Shown piece by piece: positions 58,941 through 64,000 of a stretch of 64,000 nucleotides of DNA. The translations under genes and the position numbers were made by a program. A model generated the notes under the pieces. It saw only the letters and a list, made by a program, of their open reading frames with translations, was not told where the DNA came from and searched no databases. The stretch comes from Prevotella sp. E15-22. GTDB taxonomy: Bacteria; Bacteroidota; Bacteroidia; Bacteroidales; Bacteroidaceae. Location of the stretch: positions 3,162,001-3,226,000 of the forward strand of contig NZ_CP096247.1 in the NCBI RefSeq assembly GCF_023204875.1, given 5' to 3'. Position 1 is the stretch's first letter, and each line of letters begins with the position of its first letter.

Positions 58941-60706
58941 TTTAACTTGTAACTAACGGGTAAGGTATAGGTTGTTTCTACACGTTTGCCATTCTGGCGA
59001 GCTGGCTCCCAACGAGGCATATTGCGCACCATGTGGATGGCTTCTTCCTTCATGGCCTCGATGGCGTCGTCGTGGTTTCTTACTGTCTCCACAGCCTCAG
59101 CATTGCCATCCTTGGCGGCCTTCAGCATGTTGTCAGTGACGAGAGGGCACGAAGAGGAGATGCTTATAACCTTTGGCGAGCGCACAAAGCCTGTCTTGTC
59201 GACAGTGAACTTCACAAGAACCTCGGCTTCAATCTGCATCTCGCGAGCCACAGAAGGATAGGTCAGACTCTTACTCATATAATCGAAAAGCTCAGCCGTT
59301 CCTCCAGGGAACTGTGGTATCTGCTCGACCATCATAACACCTGCTCCATTTTCATTATCCTGGTATCGAGGGTCGTTGCTGTCAATGCTGACATGAGAAG
59401 CCACCACCTCGACGTTTCTGAATTGCGAGTTCTCCTCCATCATGACGTCCAACTGACGACTGCTGATGTCGAGCACCTGCTCTTTCTGTCCCACATAGGT
59501 GATATGTATCTTGTTATTGGGATTTTTCACCTTGAACGCAAAGTTACCGTTCATATCGCTGACGGCTACGGACACTGTTCTACCATCGGCATCAACCTCG
59601 CGGATGTTGGCACTCATCAATGGGCCTGCGGCATCCTTCACAGTGCCTTTAACAAGGTCGCCTGCTTTCACAGCGTCTTCGTTCGATGCCTGCTCTGCCT
59701 TGGCTGGCACAGGGGTTGGGCTTACTGGCGCAACAACCTCTTCTGACTCGGCAGAGAGCGCACTGACAATGGGCTGCTCGATGATTTCCACGCTGTTGTC
59801 TACCACTTCCTTCAATGCTTCTTTGGGCTTTGAGAAGGCTGTTAGGGCAAGGCCTACAAGGGGGAAGGTGATGACGATCCACGCCATACGCCACCAATGA
59901 GATTGCTTTTTCTTCATCATAATAATTCGTTTTTTAATGTTGAGGTTAAACGAACTGGCGAGTGCGTAGGCCTCCGCTCCCACTGTCCGCAGGATTAGTA
60001 ATCGCTGATAGTCACGACTTTGAATCCTGTAATGATTGATCACTTCATCGTCGGCTTCATATTCGTGAATAACTTTTATCTCTTTCATCACCAGCCAACA
60101 GGTGGGGTTGATGATGACGCATATCATCAAGAGTAACAGGTCGAGGTGGTGCAACAGCAGGATGTGCGAGAGCTCGTGGCGAATGCTGGCACGGCGGCCA
60201 AAGCCTTGCTCACTGCTTGAGATAACTATGAAGTTCATCCAACTGAAGGGGCCATACTCGCCATCGTGCTCCACCAGGCGAATCCAGCGGCCTACCCTAT
60301 GGCTGCGCTTGCCTCTGAGGAACCACAGCATCTTGGCGCACGACTTGCCCCACCCTGTGAGCTGTATAACAATATATAATAGGTAGGCCACCAGCAGGAG
60401 CGCAGCACCTGTCTCGGCTGGCGTCATCTTGTCGCTTTGGGTCTCTATGGTCGACTGGATGGTGATGGTGCTCAGGGGCGTTGGGTCTACCCAGGCTGTG
60501 GTGCGACAGACCTCGGCCACAGGCTCCATCTGGGTGGTGGGAACGATGTGTATCAATGGAAGCACGGCCGACAGGACCACACTGCCCAGGAGGAAGATGC
60601 GATTGAAACGGTGGAACGTGGTGCCACTGAAGCACATCTTATAGAGCAGGAGAAACAGCAGCAGGCAGGCCGACCACTCAAGGATATATATGACGAATGT
60701 TCCCAT
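58937..60706 (-). CDS. M56 (BlaR1/MecR1-type) membrane peptidase with CarboxypepD_reg and TonB C-terminal domains
   Basis: 589 aa. TM helices about 5-25, 36-55, 100-120. M56 zinc motif SIRHELSHILLLHHLD. TM4 at about 275-295. The outer part has a Pro/Ala/Glu linker (VVAPVSPTPVPAKAEQ), a CarboxypepD_reg-like domain (LVKGTVKDAAGPLMSANIRE) and a TonB_C domain (LTYPSVAREMQIEAEVLVKF, RWEPARQNGKRVETTYTLPV). It is the counterpart of the 513-aa protein at 31086-32627. It likely controls the BlaI encoded 44 bp upstream. Confidence 0.88.
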   Translation of the reverse strand: MGTFVIYILEWSACLLLFLLLYKMCFSGTTFHRFNRIFLLGSVVLSAVLPLIHIVPTTQMEPVAEVCRTTAWVDPTPLSTITIQSTIETQSDKMTPAETGAALLLVAYLLYIVIQLTGWGKSCAKMLWFLRGKRSHRVGRWIRLVEHDGEYGPFSWMNFIVISSSEQGFGRRASIRHELSHILLLHHLDLLLLMICVIINPTCWLVMKEIKVIHEYEADDEVINHYRIQSRDYQRLLILRTVGAEAYALASSFNLNIKKRIIMMKKKQSHWWRMAWIVITFPLVGLALTAFSKPKEALKEVVDNSVEIIEQPIVSALSAESEEVVAPVSPTPVPAKAEQASNEDAVKAGDLVKGTVKDAAGPLMSANIREVDADGRTVSVAVSDMNGNFAFKVKNPNNKIHITYVGQKEQVLDISSRQLDVMMEENSQFRNVEVVASHVSIDSNDPRYQDNENGAGVMMVEQIPQFPGGTAELFDYMSKSLTYPSVAREMQIEAEVLVKFTVDKTGFVRSPKVISISSSCPLVTDNMLKAAKDGNAEAVETVRNHDDAIEAMKEEAIHMVRNMPRWEPARQNGKRVETTYTLPVSYKLK

Positions 60707-60750
60707 ATCTTTTTATGTTTTAGGTTCTTGGTTCTTTTGTCTATGGTCTC

Positions 60751-61110
60751 TTATTCTTCTTCCACCATCTTAATGAGTTCCTTCAACTCGTCGACGCTCA
60801 CCTCGTGGCGCTTCACCAGTCGTGAGATAAAATCCATGTAGGAGCCTCCAAAGAAACGGTCGATGCTGTCTTTGTTCATGCGCGACACATACTGTTCGCG
60901 CGTCAGGGCAGCGCTATAGAGATAGAAGCGTGGACTCAGTTCCTGGTGACTGATCATGCCATGCTGCTCCAGACGGCGCACATAGGTGGCAATGGTGTTG
61001 AAATGCGCTGAGGTGTCAGGTAGATGACCAATGATGTCGCGAGTGGAAAGTGGACCTTTCTCCCACAGCACTTCCATGATTTGGAGTTCTTTGTCAGTTA
61101 GCTTCTTCAT
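60751..61110 (-). CDS. BlaI/MecI/CopY-family transcriptional repressor
   Basis: 119 aa. LTDKELQIMEVLWEKGPLSTRDIIGHL, FNTIATYVRRLEQHGMISHQ and LTREQYVSRMNKDSIDRFFGG are typical. Heads the four-gene operon down to 55291. A -7 box (61133-61141) and a TACA/TGTA dyad (61144-61154) lie upstream, consistent with autoregulation. Confidence 0.92.
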   Translation of the reverse strand: MKKLTDKELQIMEVLWEKGPLSTRDIIGHLPDTSAHFNTIATYVRRLEQHGMISHQELSPRFYLYSAALTREQYVSRMNKDSIDRFFGGSYMDFISRLVKRHEVSVDELKELIKMVEEE

Positions 61111-61132
61111 ACTTTTATCGTTTTAGGACATT

Positions 61133-61154
61133 GCAAAGATAACTACAATTTGTA
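61133..61154 (-). promoter_or_regulatory. BlaI promoter with candidate BlaI operator
   Basis: On the minus strand TATCTTTGC (61133-61141) lies next to TACAAATTGTA (61144-61154), a TACA-n3-TGTA dyad like known BlaI/MecI operator half-sites. A repressor here would block the promoter. Confidence 0.5.
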
Positions 61155-61279
61155 ATAACCTCCAAATTTCGTGACATTTGTTAATATTTTATTTGTAGTT
61201 ATTAACATATTACCAACTGGTTCTTTACTCGCGTACAAATAAATATAAGTTTTCCTTTTGCATTTCTCTCATTTATTCG

Positions 61280-61288
61280 TAACTTTGC
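61280..61288 (+). promoter_or_regulatory. -7 box for ruvB
   Basis: TAACTTTGC only 7 nt before the ATG at 61296, implying a very short or absent leader. Confidence 0.6.
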
Positions 61289-61295
61289 AAACATT

Positions 61296-62339
61296 ATGAT
61301 GGACGAAGATTTTGATATTCGCGAAGAGCGGTTTGCTGGCGGAGGCGAGAAGGACTTTGAGAATGCCTTGCGCCCCCTGCGCTTTGGCGACTTCAGCGGA
61401 CAACAGAAGATTGTGGAGAATCTGCAGGTGTTCGTTGAGGCGGCGAAGTATCGCGGCGAACCACTGGATCACACCCTGCTGCATGGCCCTCCTGGACTGG
61501 GAAAGACCACGCTGAGCAACATCATCGCCAACGAACTGGGTGTGGGCTTTAAAATAACAAGTGGACCTGTGCTCGACAAGCCTGGCGACCTGGCTGGCAT
61601 CCTAACCTCGCTGGAGCCACGCGACGTGCTGTTTATCGACGAGATTCACCGCTTGTCACCTGTGGTGGAGGAATACCTCTACAGCGCCATGGAGGACTAT
61701 CGCATAGACATTATGATAGACAAAGGGCCATCGGCACGCAGCATTCAGATTGACCTGAACCCGTTTACGCTGGTGGGCGCCACCACACGCAGCGGACTGC
61801 TGACAGCACCTCTGCGCGCCCGTTTTGGCATTAACATGCACCTGGAATACTACGACCCAGAGACGCTGAGTAAGATTATTGAGCGCTCGAGTAACATCCT
61901 GGGCGTGCCCATCACTGAGGATGCCGCCATGGAGATTGCTGGTCGCAGCAGAGGAACGCCTCGTATTGCTAACGCACTGCTGCGCCGCGTGCGCGACTTT
62001 GCTCAGGTGAAGGGTAATGGTGCCATCGACACGAAGATATCGCGCATTGCCCTCACGGCTCTTAATATTGATAAGTATGGACTTGACGAGATTGACAACA
62101 AGATTCTGCTGACAATCATCGACAAGTTCAAGGGTGGACCCGTGGGTATCACCACCATCGCCACGGCTATCGGCGAGGACGCTGGCACCGTGGAAGAGGT
62201 GTACGAGCCCTTCCTGATTATGGAGGGATTTATTAAACGAACACCTCGTGGACGCATGGTGACGGAACTGGCCTACAGACATTTTGGACGCAACCCCTAT
62301 TCTGGGGGCTTACTACAACCCGGACTGTTTGATGAATGA
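61296..62339 (+). CDS. ruvB: Holliday junction branch-migration helicase RuvB
   Basis: 347 aa. Walker [15 protein letters not shown], Walker [20 protein letters not shown], sensor 1 [11 protein letters not shown], Arg finger region APLRARFG, sensor 2 [18 protein letters not shown], and the C-terminal winged helix ending [20 protein letters not shown]. Hexameric motor that with RuvA moves Holliday junctions. A second ATG three bases in (61299) is an equal start candidate. Confidence 0.97.
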   Translation: MMDEDFDIREERFAGGGEKDFENALRPLRFGDFSGQQKIVENLQVFVEAAKYRGEPLDHTLLHGPPGLGKTTLSNIIANELGVGFKITSGPVLDKPGDLAGILTSLEPRDVLFIDEIHRLSPVVEEYLYSAMEDYRIDIMIDKGPSARSIQIDLNPFTLVGATTRSGLLTAPLRARFGINMHLEYYDPETLSKIIERSSNILGVPITEDAAMEIAGRSRGTPRIANALLRRVRDFAQVKGNGAIDTKISRIALTALNIDKYGLDEIDNKILLTIIDKFKGGPVGITTIATAIGEDAGTVEEVYEPFLIMEGFIKRTPRGRMVTELAYRHFGRNPYSGGLLQPGLFDE

Positions 62340-62360
62340 CTTTTTTCATCAAACAGTCCG
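62321..62360 (+). terminator. ruvB terminator whose 5' arm is inside the coding sequence
   Basis: A 15-bp perfect stem CGGACTGTTTGATGA / TCATCAAACAGTCCG. The left arm encodes the last codons (GLFDE) and enters the stop codon. A T run occupies the loop and weaker T tracts follow. The rest of the gap to 62552 is AT-rich with nothing else seen. Confidence 0.7.
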
Positions 62361-62551
62361 ATACTGATTTTTCACTTTTTTATAGGATTCGCCAAACTTT
62401 TTTGTGCAAATACTTTTGGACTTTTGTAACATCCAAATGATGAAAGTATTTGAAAATGAAGCATTTATCTAGTCAAAACCTGTATAATTAAGTTCAACAC
62501 ACCATGTACACATTTTCCAATTTAATTACACAACAGATTACATTCTTTTTA

Positions 62552-62560
62552 TACTTTTGC
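62552..62560 (+). promoter_or_regulatory. -7 box for the TPR sensor kinase
   Basis: TACTTTTGC followed by AGCCG, about 63 nt before the ATG at 62624. Confidence 0.55.
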
Positions 62561-62623
62561 AGCCGAAAAACATTTGGAGTCAAAAAAAGGCATGCGCTCA
62601 AGCGCTACAAGAATAACGGAAAA

Positions 62624-64000
62624 ATGAAGTTAAATACCATCATAGCACCACTATTATTATTGTTGATGACTGCCGCATGTAGTCAAGACAATAACAATGC
62701 TGTATTCTCGGACGAGGAGAGAGACAAGAAGGATGCCATGTTGGGAACCATCGCCTCGGTAGACTCGCTGAACGAGATGCTGCTGAACTATGAGGAGCAG
62801 AAAGATGGACTTGGACAGATCATCGCCTATAGATATCTGGGCATACGCTATCGCGAACAGCATCATCTGGAAACAGCACTCAACCGCCATCAACACGGAC
62901 TGGCTCACGCCAACGAGATGGGCGACACCATAGAGATTGTGAGAGCACATAACCAGATTGCCATCAACTATATGCAGATGGGGCAGTTGGAAAATGCAAC
63001 ACAGCACCTGCTGAACTCGCTGGCGCTATGTACGCAATATAAGGACAGAGGCAACAGAAGGGCACAACAGAACCTGGCCGAGACCTACAACGGCATGGGT
63101 CATGTGTTCCGCCTGATACGCAACCAGGACCAGTCGGAGGGTGCTTTCCGTGCGGCCCTGAAGATAGAACGCCTGCTGAACGACAATCAGGAGCAGACTG
63201 CCAACAACAAGCTGACGGGCCGTGATGCCTTCACACCCAACGACAGTCTGATTAACGCCCGACTGGATCGACGCGCCATCACACACATCTATAATATGTG
63301 TATGGAACAGGAGCGCTTCAACCACGTTCAGCAACAGAAAGAGGTGGAGGCCTATTTCGACATGCAACGCACACAGAAGAACACGTTTCTAGTGGTGGTC
63401 TTCCTGGTATTGCTACTGGCCATCGCCATCATCCTGTTTATGTGGCATCACCTGCAGTCGAGAGACACCAAGCAGATGATGATGCGCGACACACAGCGCG
63501 TTAGAGAGATCTTTTTCAGAAATGTAACACACGAGTTCCGCACGCCACTCACCGTGATCCTGGGCATCAGTCAGCAACTGGAGAACCAGGAGATTGAGGA
63601 CCTTGGTCAGGTGCGCTCGGCTGCTAAGATGATTGTGAGACAGGGCAACTCGCTCCTGGCACTCATCAACCAGCTGCTGGATATCTCGAAGATTCGCTCG
63701 GCCGTGGGCGATCCTCGCTGGCGACATGGCGACATCATCGCCTTCACCAACATGATTATTCAGAACTTCCTGCCCTACGCAGAGAGTAAGCGACAGGAGC
63801 TGACCTTTACGCACTCACTGACACAGCTGGAGATGGACTTCGTGCCCGACTATGTACAGAAGATGCTGTCGAACCTGCTGTCAAACAGCGTGAAATATAC
63901 GCCTCAATACGGCAAGATTAACGTCACAGTGGAGCAGTGGGGCAACAAGATTAAGCTGCTGGTGTTCGACACTGGACGCGGCATTCCCAAGGGGGAGACA
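62624..64000 (+). CDS. TPR-containing sensor histidine kinase, 3'-truncated by window edge
   Basis: 459 codons visible, open to the edge. Lipoprotein-like signal (LLLLLMTAAC, Cys19). Periplasmic TPR-type helices about 40-240 (IIAYRYLGIRYREQHHLETAL, AHNQIAINYMQMGQLENATQ, AETYNGMGHVFRLIRNQDQ). TM about 254-275 (FLVVVFLVLLLAIAIILF), HisKA with His in FFRNVTHEFRTPLTVILG, N-box LLSNLLSNSVKYTPQYG and the start of G1 (DTGRGIP). In Bacteroidetes this layout often continues into a receiver and AraC-type HTH domain (hybrid system), which cannot be seen here. Confidence 0.85.
   Translation, partial: MKLNTIIAPLLLLLMTAACSQDNNNAVFSDEERDKKDAMLGTIASVDSLNEMLLNYEEQKDGLGQIIAYRYLGIRYREQHHLETALNRHQHGLAHANEMGDTIEIVRAHNQIAINYMQMGQLENATQHLLNSLALCTQYKDRGNRRAQQNLAETYNGMGHVFRLIRNQDQSEGAFRAALKIERLLNDNQEQTANNKLTGRDAFTPNDSLINARLDRRAITHIYNMCMEQERFNHVQQQKEVEAYFDMQRTQKNTFLVVVFLVLLLAIAIILFMWHHLQSRDTKQMMMRDTQRVREIFFRNVTHEFRTPLTVILGISQQLENQEIEDLGQVRSAAKMIVRQGNSLLALINQLLDISKIRSAVGDPRWRHGDIIAFTNMIIQNFLPYAESKRQELTFTHSLTQLEMDFVPDYVQKMLSNLLSNSVKYTPQYGKINVTVEQWGNKIKLLVFDTGRGIPKGET

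Overview
The window looks like a Bacteroidales chromosome, most likely Prevotellaceae (Prevotella/Segatella or a close relative). Three observations support this. SusC/SusD and TonB-dependent outer-membrane proteins are abundant, GLPGLI and DUF4595-type exported proteins known mainly from Bacteroidetes are present, and almost every promoter I can place is the Bacteroidetes -7 box TAnnTTTGC, sometimes with TTTG about 20 nt upstream. No rRNA or tRNA gene was noticed. The first gene (preA) and the last gene (a TPR histidine kinase) are cut by the window edges.

Layout. 0-4.6 kb: preA end, then a small Cys/His-rich exported protein, a TonB receptor and a periplasmic HMA protein (likely heavy-metal handling), and tcdA on the minus strand. 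4.7-13.7 kb: a plus-strand run of SusC, SusD, a YtkA-like lipoprotein, a second TonB receptor and a DAACS symporter, with no glycoside hydrolase. 13.7-22.5 kb: YgjP-like peptidase, cysK, GH43 arabinanase, three minus-strand lipoprotein genes, a CDF transporter, and an aroQ/O-methyltransferase/rbfA/LolE-like operon. 22.5-33.0 kb: a 367-bp dispersed repeat, then a ten-gene minus-strand operon headed by BlaI and an M56 (BlaR1-like) protein, carrying five full GLPGLI proteins, one GLPGLI protein lacking its core, a TonB-type barrel and a protein of unknown function. 33-39 kb: DUF3667, pckA, upp, GH2. 39.2-46 kb: two tandem copies of a two-gene sensor unit. Each is a full Cache-HAMP histidine kinase preceded by an overlapping Cache-HAMP protein whose H-box histidine is lost and whose ATPase domain is missing.

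46.9-55.2 kb is an accessory region with low-complexity intergenic repeats, small proteins, a possible Abi-like membrane protein, DinD, an IS3-family insertion with a visible target duplication, a polyvalent-type kinase, a dinD relic and the second copy of the 367-bp repeat. Its centre, and the most notable find, is a compact 524-aa RuvC nuclease (TnpB/Cas12-like, no zinc-finger cysteines) at 48642-50216. Directly upstream is a miniature CRISPR-like array of three 37-nt repeats plus one degenerate repeat, with 27-29-nt spacers. A roughly 190-nt structured leader with its own promoter reads through the array into the nuclease. The degenerate repeat forms the nuclease 5' UTR. No cas1/cas2 is seen. 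I read this as a candidate minimal type V-like system.

55.2-64 kb: a second BlaI/M56-TonB/outer-membrane-barrel/DUF4595 operon, structurally parallel to the GLPGLI operon, then ruvB and the partial sensor kinase.
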